From Platanthera guangdongensis (taxonomy: Eukaryota > Streptophyta > Magnoliopsida > Asparagales > Orchidaceae): a DNA stretch of 64,000 nt. Shown in pieces: positions 33,062 through 44,664 of this stretch. The notes below the pieces were generated by a model. That model ran no database searches. It was not told where the DNA came from and saw only the letters and a list, made by a program, of their open reading frames with translations. Numbering within the stretch: the stretch's first letter is position 1; each line of letters starts with the position of its first letter. A program made the translations under genes and the position numbers. Where the stretch lies: positions 17,471,059 through 17,535,058 of the forward strand of contig CM077152.1 in the NCBI GenBank assembly GCA_039583875.1, given 5' to 3'.

Positions 33062-34260
33062 AGTATGTAAATGAGGAGGCCAACTATTGTAGATACTTTT
33101 GAAAATTATCTTCTATCTAATGAAAAGAGGGAAGTTGTTGATAGCTTCGTTTATCAACGAAAAGGGGGAGAATCAGAGTTTCTTTCTAATCTTACGTAGT
33201 GTCCTCAAACCTGGTTTCAGAAGTTTGCTAAGGTGGCTTGGTCTTTTGGTTTCTATGTAAGTAAAACAGATCATTCCATATTCATGAAGGGCCAAAAGGG
33301 GTCGTCATATCCCTTGTTTATGTTAACAATGTTATTCTCACTAATAGTGATTCTCACAGTATAGTTGCTATAAAATAATGACTCCCACGAGTATTTTAGA
33401 CGAAAGATCTTGGACCTCCCCACTACTTCTTAGGGATCAAGATGGTCTGCATCAAGAGCAACATACTCTATCACAACAAAAGTATGTCCTTGATATTCTC
33501 TTAGATACTGGATCATTAGGACATCAACCCAATGATACTCCCATGGATCCAAATGCCAATTGATTGTTGTAGAGAAATGCTGAAATCTTGTATATACTCC
33601 TTTAATACATAATTACAAGTATGAATACATATACATAGGGAGAGAAAAGAGAGAGGAGTCCCTTTTGCAAGATGTGAGACTTACATAAAGAGGAAGAAGG
33701 CTTATAATGGATCACTAAATGGACCTTTACATTATCTTTTTCTAACAATTGTCAATTCTACTAACCCCTTCCATAGATCCTAGTAAATGCATACAACTTG
33801 TAGAGAAACTCATTTACCCGTCAGTTACTAGACAAGACATTTAAGTTATGTCAGTCAGTTCATGTAGGCCCCTACGAACTCATCAAAAAGATGTCCTATA
33901 CAAGGTCTATTGCTCAAACCAAGAAAATCATTAACCTTGCAATGATTCTCTGATGTTGAATGGGTCGGATATGTTGATAACCTTTGTTCTACTACTGGGT
34001 ACCTACTACCTAGTCTTCTTTGTCAGGGACTTTATTTCTGGAAAAAAACAAGAAGCACACTGTAGTTGCTCATTCTAGTGTTGATTGGACACATTTTTAT
34101 GTCTGCAATCCCAATTACGAGACCTTAATATTACTACCTTCTCCCCAGTTTCCTATTCTATAATAATCAAGTTGTTATGCATAATGTATAAAATTATGTA
34201 TTTCATGTACATACTAAACACATGTTAATTGACACTTTGTTCCAGATAAGTGGGAGAATA
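33062..34260 (+). pseudogene. Heavily decayed Ty1/copia RT and RNase H relic
   Basis: Fragments readable in several frames: QTWFQKFAKVAWSFGFYVS and HSIFMKGQ (RT), KDLGPPHYFLGI-like and PNDTPMDPN near 33400-33560, EKLIYPSVTRQDI (33800), and the RNase H motif DVEWVGYVDNLCSTTGYLL near 33955-34010. No LTRs of its own are visible. A solo LTR of another family interrupts it at 33568-33747. Confidence 0.72.
33568..33747 (-). repeat. Solo LTR of copia family D with 5-bp target duplication
   Basis: 180 bases reading TGTTAGAAAAAGATAATG ... TTTCAGCATTTCTCTACA on the minus strand. It is flanked by ATTGT at 33563-33567 and 33748-33752 and related to the LTRs at 37674-37843 and 41889-42058. It sits inside the copia relic, so it is younger than that element. 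The internal part was presumably lost by LTR-LTR recombination. Confidence 0.85.
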
Positions 34261-34629
34261 AAGCAATTTTAGTCGACATGAGCACCATCATTTTCAATAT
34301 TCTCGACATGGTTTGGTCTCCAAAAATATAAATTCATGGAAATATGAACTTTGACAACATCAATGCTTCATCTCAAGGGGAAGTGTCCAATACCTACTTT
34401 ATTCTATTTATAGCACAGTTCCTAATTTGCATAAATTCAAGTTTATTATATCTCTTATATTTGTAATGCAAAATAAGCATTTATGGGACGCTAATAAAAA
34501 ATACTCATTATTAACTATGCACATCAACTGCGCAAAAACATAATAAACATACAAGACGTTAACCACTTATCCAATGAAAGCAGGTTCTCTTCTCATGACA
34601 GTGTTTAAGTTTTAATTATGATATCTTAC

Positions 34630-34728
34630 CTTCATAATCACATTGTGAGAGCCACAAGTCAATATGTTCTATAATCTGCTGTCTCACTTTCTTCACTGCT
34701 TCAGGAGATGTACAGTTTCTAGCATCGC
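34630..34728 (-). CDS. Gene X, exon C
   Basis: Bounded by acceptor AATTCTGTAG and donor GAAG|GTAAGA. It encodes DARNCTSPEAVKKVRQQI and IEHIDLWLSQCDYE in one frame (99 bases, phase 1 at both ends). No stop. It fits exon B upstream and exon D downstream. Product unidentified. Confidence 0.52.
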
Positions 34729-34887
34729 CTACAGAATTAGTAAAGCCTCGTGTTAACTAATATATAAAACAAACAGATACTAGGCTTCCAAGCATTCAGG
34801 CAAGGAAATAAATCAATCTGAGTTGAGAATCAAACCCAGATAGAAAATCTAGAAGGAAATCATCACAACCCTCAACAGAAAATCTAG

Positions 34888-35063
34888 GGCAGCCCGGTGC
34901 ACAAAGGCATCCCCGCGCAGCGAGGGTCCGGAGAAGGGTCCCACCACAAGGGTGAAATGTAGGCGAACCTTATCATGCATTTTTGCAAGAGGCTGCTTTC
35001 AGGACTCTACAGCGTGATCTCAAGGTCACATGGCAATACCTCAACCGGTGCGCCAAGGCTCCT
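34888..35063 (-). mobile_element. tRNA-derived SINE with 17-bp target duplication
   Basis: On the minus strand it starts GGAGCCTTGGCGCACCGGTT, a tRNA-like head with box A, and runs through CTCTTGCAAAAATGCATG to CGGGCTGCCC. This is the layout of a SINE type common in flowering plants. It is flanked by CTCAACARAAAATCTAG at 34871-34887 and 35064-35080 (one mismatch), a typical SINE target duplication. It lies in the gene X intron between exons C and B. Partial copies are at 16001-16105 and possibly 6207-6222. Confidence 0.85.
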
Positions 35064-35337
35064 CTCAACAAAAAATCTAGAAGAAAAATAATCGTTGTCG
35101 GAGCAAAGGGAACCAAGGAACTTTGAAAGAATAGTTTCAAACTCCTACTGCAATTTAGGTAAAAAGAATAAGCATGACATAAAAGATTGTTATTTCAAAT
35201 CAAAAGGCCAACTCTTTTTGAGAAAGACTGCTGTCACAGACAAAGAATAAATTTTGTTGAGGAAAAACCAGAAGACCAAGTCTTCAACTCCTATTTTTAA
35301 AACCGAAGAAAGCTAAAATGAAACTTGGTATTTGTAC

Positions 35338-35391
35338 AGTGGATACTCCAGTCATATGATAAGCAACGATAAATGCTCTCTTGGATGCAAG
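35338..35391 (-). CDS. Gene X, small exon B (45 or 54 bases)
   Basis: Acceptor CTGATTTGCAG opens the exon at 35391. With the G from exon A it reads ACIQESIYRCLSYDW. Two donors keep the frame: GGA|GTATCC at 35347 and CACT|GTACAA at 35338, differing by nine bases. Both leave phase 1 for exon C. The choice cannot be made from sequence alone. Confidence 0.45.
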
Positions 35392-36260
35392 CTGCAAATC
35401 AGAAATAATTAATGAAAACAACTAGAACATTGTTAACAACAATTCAGGACAAACAATTGCTTTAATACCAATAACGGTTGGAATTTTAATAATATATTCA
35501 CCAAAAATATTATATACACACACACACACACTATATATATATACTATATTATAAAGAAGTAGTTTGGACTTCATCTAAACCGTTCAATCAAGACTACTTT
35601 TCTAATCTACACCATCCAATATAATTATTTATCCTAATTTCTAATTTCTAATTTAGTTTTATGCCTTGCTTTTAAATATCAGAGTGAGAGCAGCTGTCCC
35701 ACGGTGCTGTGATGTCAAAAAAGCAGCAGCTCCTCCCGCTCCCATGTTGTGATGTCAATCAATCAAAAGATGTTCTTCAATGTTCATCATAGCCGTTGGA
35801 TAGGGACCACACCATTGATCTTAACAATTGGATTGAGCACTCCTATAAAAAAATTTACTTTTTAAAAATTTTGGCGGCCTGCCCTCCCCCATGCTATATT
35901 AAGTAATTTTTTTCCATACCTATTCCCGCCATCGTCCAGACTTTTCAATGGCGCCCGCACCCCATGCTCTCTCTCTCTCCCACCTCTCCTCCCGCACGCC
36001 AAAAGCAGCCACAGAGCAGTCTCCTCCCATGTCTCCTCCGCAGTTCCCCGATTTCCACCCGCCGAAAGCACGCGCTGCACTCCTCCCTCCTGCTCTTCTA
36101 CCCAATATTTCATTTCCTCCGCTGTCAAAACCCCTACCTGATACATCTACTCTCCTCCACCATCCTTCTACCCTCTCTGCACCTCTCCCGGCAAAGAAGT
36201 TCCTCTTCGACTGCTCCCCCTCACCGGAAAAGAAGTTTCCCGCCACACATGGAAGACTAA
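35392..36260. other. Intron sequence with dinucleotide repeats and a Ser/Pro-rich open stretch
   Basis: (AC)n and (TA)n runs lie at about 35517-35546. An open stretch from 35948 (114 codons, MAPAPHALSLSHLSS...) is low-complexity and unlike any known protein. It runs into the MITE at 36261, so I do not call it a gene. Confidence 0.35.
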
Positions 36261-36442
36261 GGCTCCGTTTGACACGGTGGCGGCGGTCGTAAAAGCATGG
36301 GTTAAACCATCATTCGTTAAGGATCACCTAACAAACATTATCCCTTTAACCATAAAAGTGGATGAAATTTCTTAGGTGGGCCTTAACGAATGACAATTTA
36401 ACCCTCATGTTCATAACTGTCATCACCCTGCCAAACGGAGCC
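36261..36442. mobile_element. MITE with TAA target duplication (Tourist/PIF-like)
   Basis: Ends GGCTCCGTTTGACA and TGCCAAACGGAGCC, flanked by TAA at 36258-36260 and 36443-36445. Length 182. A 3-base TAA duplication and inverted ends are the usual signs of PIF/Harbinger-derived MITEs. Confidence 0.75.
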
Positions 36443-36618
36443 TAAAGCCAACGCCGACCACCGAGCCCTCCTTCTACGGACTCTCTTCCTTTGCAAAAAA
36501 ACGTCACAAGTCCATTGAACTAAACTCACTTCTTCTACTCGACTTCAAATCGACGCCTCACCTCACCACTTCAGATCTACTTAAAATCTGAAGCTTCCCC
36601 TGTTTTGTAATCCACCTC

Positions 36619-37025
36619 TCCAGGCCGCAAGCTGTCCAAGCCGCAAGCTGTCCAGGCTGCAAGCTGTCCACACTGCAAGCTTTCCAAGCTCACTTAAGCT
36701 ACTTCGGTGAGGTTCGCTCCATAAGACTACACTCATGCAAGAGCTCAATTGCTCTGCTATAAGTTAACTTATAATTTTCTGTTCAAATCATTTAGGGTTA
36801 TAGAGTCTTCTCCACCGGCTTAAGGCTCCTCCATTGTGCTTGCACTGTCCAGGCCGCAAGCTTTCCAAGCTCGCTTAAGCTACTTCGGTGAGGTTCGCTC
36901 TATGAGACTACGTTCATGTAAGAGCTCAATTGCTCTGTTATAATTTAACTTATAATTTTTTGTTCAAATCATTTAGGGTTATTGAGTCTTCTCTACTGGC
37001 TCAAGGCTTCTCCATTGTGTTTGCA
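36619..37025. repeat. Nested tandem repeats: four 16-bp units and a 180-bp duplication
   Basis: TCCAGGCCGCAAGCTG occurs four times with small changes at 36619-36682. The following block (from about 36667, containing CTTAAGCTACTTCGGTGAGG and CATTTAGGGTTAT) is repeated once more at 36848-37025 with about 90% identity by eye. Confidence 0.75.
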
Positions 37026-37673
37026 TTAAGGTAAATAATCTGATTTAACTTATAGACTTAGTACTGCATCATTGTGATTCTTTTGGCTTTTATTTCTTTT
37101 CATTTTTTTGTATATGCCATTGCTTAGGGATTCAACTTCCATGATTCGGTGTGAAGCATTAACGGTCCTTCACTCGCCATTTTAATTTGCATCTTCACTT
37201 CAACTTCAAAAACATTTGGGACCATTGTTGATCCAACTTTACTTCAAAATTCCACTCTTACTATACTCTACTTTTTTTTAGTTCGGCAACTTTTTTTTAG
37301 AATGTATATTAGAGCTCATGGAATGGTGAGCATGCATAATTGGTCCAAATAACCATCAGTCAGTCATCCTAAAATGTTTTTGATACGAAGAAACATTGTA
37401 TTCAGATAATAATCCCAAAATAAACATGATATTTGAGCTTCTTTTCGATGTTTGGCCTTCCATGTCTATGACTTTCTATTTGGTCTCATTTGTACTCCAC
37501 AAATCATCGATTAATTTAGCTTCAGAGTTCAAATATGAAGTGATTTAACCCACATTTTCCAATCTGTTGTTCTATCATGTTTTTTGAAATTTAATTATGT
37601 AATATATTTAATTGAAATTTTTTAGGCTAATTTTTTCAAATCTGGTGTAGACATATTATATATTATTTCAAAA
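37026..37673. other. AT-rich intronic sequence, nothing recognised
   Basis: No exon, terminal repeat or RNA gene seen. Confidence 0.4.
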
Positions 37674-39597
37674 TGTTAGAAAAGCCTTAATAAGGGCCCA
37701 TATTTCGCTATTTTCTCTCTCTTTGTATTTGTCCCACATCTTGGATTGGGATTTCCCTTCTTCTTTTCTTCCTATATAAATGTATTCATACTTGTAATTT
37801 ATCATTCAAGAAGTATATACAAGGTTTGAGGCCTCTCTTTACATGGTATCATAGGCACCGGTCTCCTTGGGTGTTCGGTCTTCTGTTCGTGGCTACTCGC
37901 GGTCTCATTTTTCCTAACCGCCCGAGCTCGGTTAGCCGGTCTGTCCGTTTGCAAACTGCCCATTCTCCCGGCTGGCCGCGCGACTTTTCATTCTCCTGCT
38001 TAGCCGCCGTATTGAGCGGCCTGTCTTTTTCTAGCCGTTGTCTCCTTAACTCTGTTTCTCTCGTGGCTTCCACGTCTCCTCCTCCTCCTACCTCTCTTTT
38101 ATAAACCTTTCTCACACGTGGGGTCCACCCTCTCTTACTTCTTTTTCTGACCGCCCGGTCTCACTTGTTATCCACGCGGCCTCTCTCCCTTGCTATCCAC
38201 GCAGCTTCTCTCCCTTGCTATCCGCGCGGCTTCTCTCCCTTGCTATCCGAGCGGCCTTTCTCTTCCCGCTTGTCGCGACTTCTCTAAAGTCGCCGCGGTC
38301 TCTCCCCTCTAACCGTACGTGGCGCCTCTTGCTCGCTGCGGTTTCTTCCTCCTTTCTCTTTCTCGATTCCGTCCGCATCTAGGTCGTGGCATCTCTTCTT
38401 GCCGCTGGTGGACTCACCTTGACTGTGCGGACTCCTCTTCTCTTCTAACCGCTTCCCGCTAGTCGTTGTGACCTGTCTTGTCGCTAGCGGCCTCTCCTCT
38501 TCCCTTAGCCGCATACTGGTCGCGACTTTCCTTGTCGCTGGTGTGTCCGCCGTGACCGTGCGACTACTTCCTCTGCCGACTTCTCTCTCTTCGGCCTCTT
38601 CTCCTTCTAGCCGCCCGACCTTCTTTACCAAGCCGCCCGACCCTCTTTGCCAAGCTGCCCGGCCTCTCTTGCTGGCCGCCCGACCTCTCTTGCTGGCCGC
38701 CCGGCCTCTCCCTCTAGCCGCCCGGTTTCTCTAGCTAGAAGCCCGGCCTCTTTTGTTAGCCGCATGGCTTCCGATGCATCCGCTGCTACTTCTGCTCCGA
38801 CAGCCCAAGCGGCTACTATGGCTTCCGAACTCCGTGATGAGGTACGGATTACTACCATCTCTCTGACTGGGAAACGAAACTTCGTCGAATGGGTTCACTC
38901 TGTTCGTCGTGTTCTGCAGACGAAGGGTCTTCTTCACCACTTGACCCGATTTACCCCCGATGCTCCCTCCGATGACTGGCTTTGCGATGATGGTCGAGTC
39001 CAGTCTTGGCTCCTCAACTCTATGGACACCGAACTCTACAAGATGACCATGTATAATGACACGGCTAAGGCCATGTGGGAGGAGCTCCACTCCTTTTACT
39101 CTGGCCACAACAGTCTTCAACACTTATATGATATTCTCTCCGACCTTCAGAACCTTGCTCCTGGTGCTCCCGGCGATATGATGTCTTTCGTTACCCAGGA
39201 AAAGACCCTGGCCGAGGCTTGGATTCAACATCAACCTCCCACTACTGATCTAGCTACTCAACGGGCCCAGAAAGAGGCTGTCACCATCGCGATGATGATG
39301 TCCCATGTTCCACCCCACCTGCATAGTGTTCGGGCCCAAATCCTTTCTTCCACGACGACTCCTTCACTGTGCGATGTCTGCTCAATGCTGCTTCGAGTTA
39401 CACCTCCTACTGAGGCTCCTGGATTTGCTCCTGCTCTTCTTCAACAGCCTCTCCTTCCGACCCCCCCTCCTGCTCGTGGATCTTCCACTCGAGGGGGCCG
39501 ACCTCCGTCTCGGGGACGAGGACGTGGTGGTCGTTCGTCTATGAAATGCACATATTGTGGCCGGGGTGGCCATCTTGAGGCTACCTGTTACAGCAAG
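37674..39597 (+). mobile_element. Truncated copia element D, left (plus) half: LTR, leader, gag
   Basis: LTR 37674-37843 (TGTTAGAAAAGCC to CTCTTTACA) is followed at once by the primer site TGGTATCATAGGC. The GC-rich leader (37860-38760) has 25-base repeats at 38169-38265 (TATCCNCGCGGCYTCTCTCC) and about 22-base repeats at 38624-38760. Gag begins with ATG at 38764 (MASDASAATSAPTAQA), includes KRNFVEWVHSVRRVLQTKG and a knuckle CTYCGRGGHLEATC, and stops abruptly at about 39597, where a minus-strand copy of the same family begins. Pol and the 3' LTR are absent. Confidence 0.82.
38764..39597 (+). pseudogene. Gag fragment of copia D, plus half
   Basis: About 278 codons open from MASDASAATSAPTAQA to the knuckle at 39547-39588. 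Truncated at CYSK. Sense frame has no internal stop. Confidence 0.8.
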
Positions 39598-39609
39598 GTC
39601 GTGTGTGAG

Positions 39610-40853
39610 ACGACTCACAGATAATAAATTGAAAGGAGACCCCGGGATGTGAAGAACCGTGGAAAGAGAAAGGTTCGACGTAAGCTGAAGAGCAGCGAAG
39701 CCAGAGACTGGTAGGCTGTCACCGTTGGCCACAGTGATGCAAGCAGGATGAGGCGTCTGTAGGTACTCTGTGGGCTTCTGGGAGGTAATATGGTGAGTAG
39801 CGCCGGAATCAAAGATCCAGCAAGGATTATGAGAGAGATAGGTTATACCTTCCGCAGAAGAGGACGCAACAGAGCCGGAGGAGCGGCTGAGGGCACCTTG
39901 AAGCTGTTGAAGTTGGGTGCGGAGCTCATCAATGTCTTGGCGGGTAGTAGCCGGATTAGTGGCAGAAGACCCAGTAGAAGCTGGAGCAGCAAATATAGTA
40001 GCAGTAAGGTGAGGAGGTAAGCCATGCTTGCGGTAGCAGGTAGCTTCAAGATGATTATCCCGGCCACAGTAGGTGCATTTCATAGAATAGCGACCACCAC
40101 GTCCTCGTCCCCGAGACGGGGGTCGGCCCCCCGAGTGGAAGATCCACGAGGAGGGGTCAAAAGGAGAGGCTGTTGAAGAAGAGCCAGGGCAAAAACAGGA
40201 GCCTCAGAGGGAGGCGTGACTTTTAGCAGCATGGAGCCGACATCAGACAGTGAAAGAGTTGTGGCAGAGGATAGAATCTGGGCCCGAATACTATGCAGGT
40301 GGGGAGGAACCCGGGACATCATCATGGCGATGGTGACAACTTCTTTCTGGTTGCGCTGAGTGGTTAGATCGGTAGTAGGAGGCTGATGTTGAATCCAAGC
40401 CTCTGCCAAACTCTTAGCTTTAGCCACGAAAGAGAGCATATCACCAGGAGCACCCGAGGTAAGATTCTGAAGATCGGAAATGATATCATATAGGTGTTGT
40501 AGGCTGTCATGGACAGAGTAAAAAGCGTGAAGCTCCTCCCACATGGACTTAGCCGTGTCATGATACATGGCCATCCGGTAGGGCTCGGGATCCATAGAGT
40601 GTAGAAGCCAGGACTGGACCCAACCATCATCGCGAAGCCAGTCATCAGAGGGAGCAGTTGGAGTAGCGCGGGTCAAGTGGTGAAGAAGACCCTTCGTCTG
40701 CAGAACACGACGAACCGAGTGAACCCACTCGACAAAATTCCGTTTTCCAGTTAGGGAGATGGTAGTAATCCGTAACTCATCACGGAGTTCGGAAGCCGTG
40801 GCAGCCGCACGGGCGGGTGGAGCAGAAGTAGTAGCGGAATTATCGGAAGCCAT
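39610..40853 (-). pseudogene. Gag and protease fragment of copia D, minus half
   Basis: Gag 40853 to about 40080 is open. The knuckle and protease continue in an overlapping frame from 40083 to the junction. NPCWIFDSGATHHITSQKP carries the retropepsin DSG. RT and integrase are absent. Confidence 0.8.
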
Positions 40854-41065
40854 GCGCGGCCGGCAGAAGAGATCGGGCGGTTAGAATAGGCAGTCGCATG
40901 GTCTCGGTGGACACACCAGCGATCAGGAGATTGCGACCAGAATGCGACTAGGGAGAAGCCGACAGAGAAGATAGCCGCACGGTCTCGGCGAGTACACCAG
41001 CGACAAACGAGGTCGCGACCAGGATGCGGCTAAGGACAGAGAGGAGAACGCTAGCTGCGGTAAGG

Positions 41066-41482
41066 CGAGATCGCAACGAGCAGAAAAGGCAAGTCGCGAC
41101 GAGCAGGAGAGGTAGGTCGCGGCGAGCAGGAAAGGAGGTCGCGGCGAGCAGGAGAGCAGGTCGCGGCGAGCAGAAGGCAGGTCGCAGTGAGCAGGAGAGC
41201 AGGTTGCGGCGAGCAGGAGGCAGGTCGCGAAGAGCAGGTTGCGGCGAGCAGGAGGTAGGTCGCGGAGAGCAGGGCGGCGAGCAGGAGAGCAGGTCGCGGC
41301 GAGCAGGAGAGCAGGTCACGGCGAGTAGGAGAGCAGGTCGCGACGTGTCGCGGCGAGCAGGAAAGCAGGTCGCCGCGAGCAGGAGGCAGGTCGCGGCGAG
41401 TAGGAAAGCAGGTCGCAGCGAGCAGGAAAACAAGTCGCGGCGATCTGCGATCAGCGAGCAAGAAGAGCAGGTCGCGGCGAAA
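41066..41482. repeat. Minisatellite of about 22-bp units in the copia D leader
   Basis: About 16-17 imperfect units of GCGAGCAGGAGAGCAGGTCG fill 417 bases. Translation in any frame gives repetitive Arg/Glu/Ser or Ala/Arg/Leu/Pro peptides, so the open frames over it are not genes. Unit length varies by a few bases. Confidence 0.85.
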
Positions 41483-42418
41483 GAACACGAGCGGCAAGCG
41501 GAAGAGGCCGCGAGTAGAGAACTCGAGCGGTCAAAAGAAGAGTGCGCGAGTTAGATAACTCGAGCGGATTAGGCAGAGGGAGGAAGCCGGGAGTAGGATG
41601 AGAGAAAGCCTGCAGCGAACAGCAGATAGGAGAGGTCGCAATGGATAGAAAGAGCCCGCGCGGGTAGAGAAGAAAAGGAGGTGGACCCACGTGAGAGAGG
41701 ATTATAAAAGGAGAGGTGGTAGGAAGGAGGAGGTGGAAGCCACGAGAGAAGCCGAGTTGGAGGCGGGTAGAAAAGAGGCCGCAAGAGTCCGCAGCTAAGG
41801 GAAGCCGCGCAGACAGGCAAGGAAGATAGGCGGCTAGAAATGGGCTAGGCCGGATACCCAAGGAGGAGACCGGTTGGCTCTGATACCATGTAAGGAGAGA
41901 TCTCAAAGCTTGTATATACTTTCTTGAATAATAGTTACAAGTATACATACACTTATATAGGAGAAGAATGAAGAGAGAAATCCTAATATATGATGTGAGA
42001 CTAATACAAGGAGAGAGAAAGGAGAAAAACATGGACCCTTAATTGGGCTTTTCTAACAGTGTGAATACAACTAATCATCTCTTACAACCATTGATTACAA
42101 CCATTGCTTTTTTGAATTCCATGTAGTTCAGGTGATTTTGTAATAAGAAAATAAGACCATTAACCTTCTTTTAGCATTATAGATTTGTGAATGGACTTTA
42201 TGATCCCCGTACATGTCATATAATTAGAGTTTGTTCTCCCTCAACTGCATTGCCCAACAAGTTACTTTTTGATCTGCATGTTTGTGTTGTCTGATCTGTA
42301 TGATGAGCGATTTATTATATTATTTGGTTAATAGTTTCTTTTTAGAAATTTTTTGCATCGTGGTTTATTGTAGATCACCATCATAACACATGTTTGATTT
42401 TTTCCATATTTTGTAGGA

Positions 42419-43606
42419 AAATGATGGGTGAGTTTCTCTAACAGGTGTTGCTTTGATTATAAAATTATTTATGAAATGGCTTTGTTTATGTTTATGTATG
42501 TAGTTTTTCATGATTATTTATACAGTTTTTTGTCCAAATCCAATGGCTTTTCAGCATCGGTGCCTCCTTCAAGTTATTGTGAATCTCAGCTTCTACAATT
42601 AAGGTAAACACTTTATTTTAATGTTGTTCCTACTATTGGACTATGTTATTAAAGGCGTGCCTCGGGCGCTCATAAGGCTCCAGGCTCACCATGCTCAGAG
42701 GTTTGCGTCTCTATGAGCCTTATTTGTGCCTTTAAAATATAAAAGACGCGCCTCAGAGAATTTTTTGTTATAAATTTTTTTCTTTAAAAATTAAGAAAAA
42801 AATATTTTAAAAACTCAATAACTTTTTATTGATTTAGTGCTCATGAAAGATAATTGTGTGTTGAGACTTAGATATGATGCAAGTGACCACATTGATTCTA
42901 TTTTTTAAGAGATACAAACAATAGTAATGAATGATTAATTAGTAGACTAGAAGAAAATATAACCGAGAAGCTGAAATGATGTTTGATGCTGATTATTTTA
43001 AATGAATGTGGTTGCGTCTTGCCTTCGTCAGGCGGGCGCCTGCGCCTTGAGTCTTGCACCTAGGCTCCAAGACCCCTTTGCGCCTTGGTGCGCCTTGCGC
43101 CTTTAATAACTAAGCTCTTGGATATCATCTTCTTAAGGTTGGGTGGTCTCCCTAAACTTCAAATTAATAGATTTATCTCTTACTGTATTCCGATCTTTGT
43201 TGAATTCACTATCTTAATTTTGTTCAGTTTATAAGAAAGGGAGGAATAATGGGGTGGGTGGTTAGTTTATATGTTCCACTGTGCTTTTCAGCAGGTAGAA
43301 GGTCACCGACCAAAATTTCTTGAACCAAGATCAAGGAAGTCAATAGGTGTGTTTCTTTACAAAGGAATGTCTTCATTTTTATCATAATGAGAAGTAATGT
43401 TCTAGGTCCTTTGTCTTCTACAGGCATTAGGTTCTTCCCTCGGTGCGCTTCTCCCCTCCTCGACTAGGAGGAAATGCCAAGTTTGTGTCTCTTGCAATGG
43501 CATGTCTTCTTTGTTTTCAATACATACCTAATTCATACATCAATCTAATGGTTTGTTTTCTCATTTTTGCAGAATCTATGTGCACGATGTCTTATTGTAG
43601 AGCAAG
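42419..43606 (+). CDS. Gene Q: candidate small coding exons of an unidentified gene
   Basis: Five exon-like blocks have splice consensus. q1 (GAAAATGATGG between TTTTGTAG and GTGAGT, about 42419) and q2 (42526-42603, FLSKSNGFSASVPPSSYCES, then QLLQLR) join in phase. q3 (43292-43348, QVEGHRPKFLEPRSRKSIG), q4 (43424-43480, ALGSSLGALLPSSTRRKCQ) and q5 (43573-43606, NLCARCLIVEQ) join to each other in phase 0. q2 and q3 do not join in phase, so an exon is missing or the gene is broken; a MITE (42645-43110) lies between them. Donors of q3 and q4 are weak. I do not recognise the protein. The blocks lie antisense within the presumed long intron of gene X. Confidence 0.33.
42645..43110. mobile_element. 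466-bp MITE with GTTATTAAAGGCG ends
   Basis: Starts GTTATTAAAGGCGTGCC and ends GGCGCCTTTAATAAC-like (GCGCCTTTAATAAC). Sub-terminal GCGCC/GGCGC words are frequent and the centre is AT-rich. Non-coding. No clear target duplication. Confidence 0.7.
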
Positions 43607-43888
43607 GTATGTTTTCTTATTCATCAAAAAAAGAAGTTTTGGGCTTTTACTTCCTTCGCTTGCTTCCAAATGATAATCAATTGCCAAGGTCTGCAATATA
43701 ATTTCATCTTCCGTGAATTTGCAAGATCAAAAACATAGTTTGTGCCGAAGAGCTTTGACATTGACACAATTGGAGAGGAGCTACACAGGAAAAAATGATA
43801 TAAATAATTGACAAATAATTCTCATGTACTATACATGATCTCAGGTATTAATTCCAATTATACCTGCTTTTACATTCGTTATTTTTAG

Positions 43889-44235
43889 GTGTGATTTGAG
43901 GTATTAGTCAATTAGTGTCAAAACAGAGCACATTAGCCTGTGTTGCATGCATATAGGGCTACTCCGTAGTATTAGCCAGTAGAGGGTCAAGCGGAGCATA
44001 TATATTTTCTTTATATAATTTACGGGTACAGACATTATCTTTGTTTGTTTTTATATTTCTGTTATATAGGTGTGCTTCGAGTTATTAGTCAATTAGTGAC
44101 TACACAAAGCACTATAGTTTCTGTGATAAATGCTTATTGGGTTGTTCCGTATTATTGGCCGATAGAGAGTAAAGAAGTGCAAATAAATTTTTGTGTTCAT
44201 CATGTTCATGTATTTGTTTATTATCCGGTAGAGAG
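43889..44235. repeat. Two imperfect direct repeats of about 150-180 bp
   Basis: AGGTGTGATTTGAGGTATTA (43889) and AGGTGTGCTTCGAGTTATTA (about 44069) begin two copies. Both continue with GTCAATTAGTGNC and CCGTANTATTNGCC.GTAGAG-type blocks. No coding. Confidence 0.6.

Positions 44236-44664
<429 letters not shown>

Larger units (their letters stand above)
39597..42058 (-). mobile_element. Truncated copia element D, right (minus) half: LTR, leader, gag, protease
   Basis: LTR 41889-42058 (minus sense) with primer site ATGGTATCAGAGCC, a GC-rich leader holding a minisatellite, and gag from ATG at 40853 (MASDNSATTSAPPARA). Gag ends in CTYCGRDNHLEATCY, and a protease region has WIFDSGATHHIT. The sequence is cut at about 39597 in SVSRLTHDL. 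The two halves are clearly similar and meet head to head with a short AGCAAG overlap. No target duplication joins the outer ends. Confidence 0.82.

Noticed and set aside
35948..36292. 114-codon open frame as a gene
   Set aside because: Low-complexity Ser/Pro/Leu composition, runs into a MITE, and the overlapping antisense frames are equally open.
41024..41554. Arg/Glu/Ser-rich 176-codon open frame
   Set aside because: It is the translation of a 22-bp minisatellite in a copia leader.
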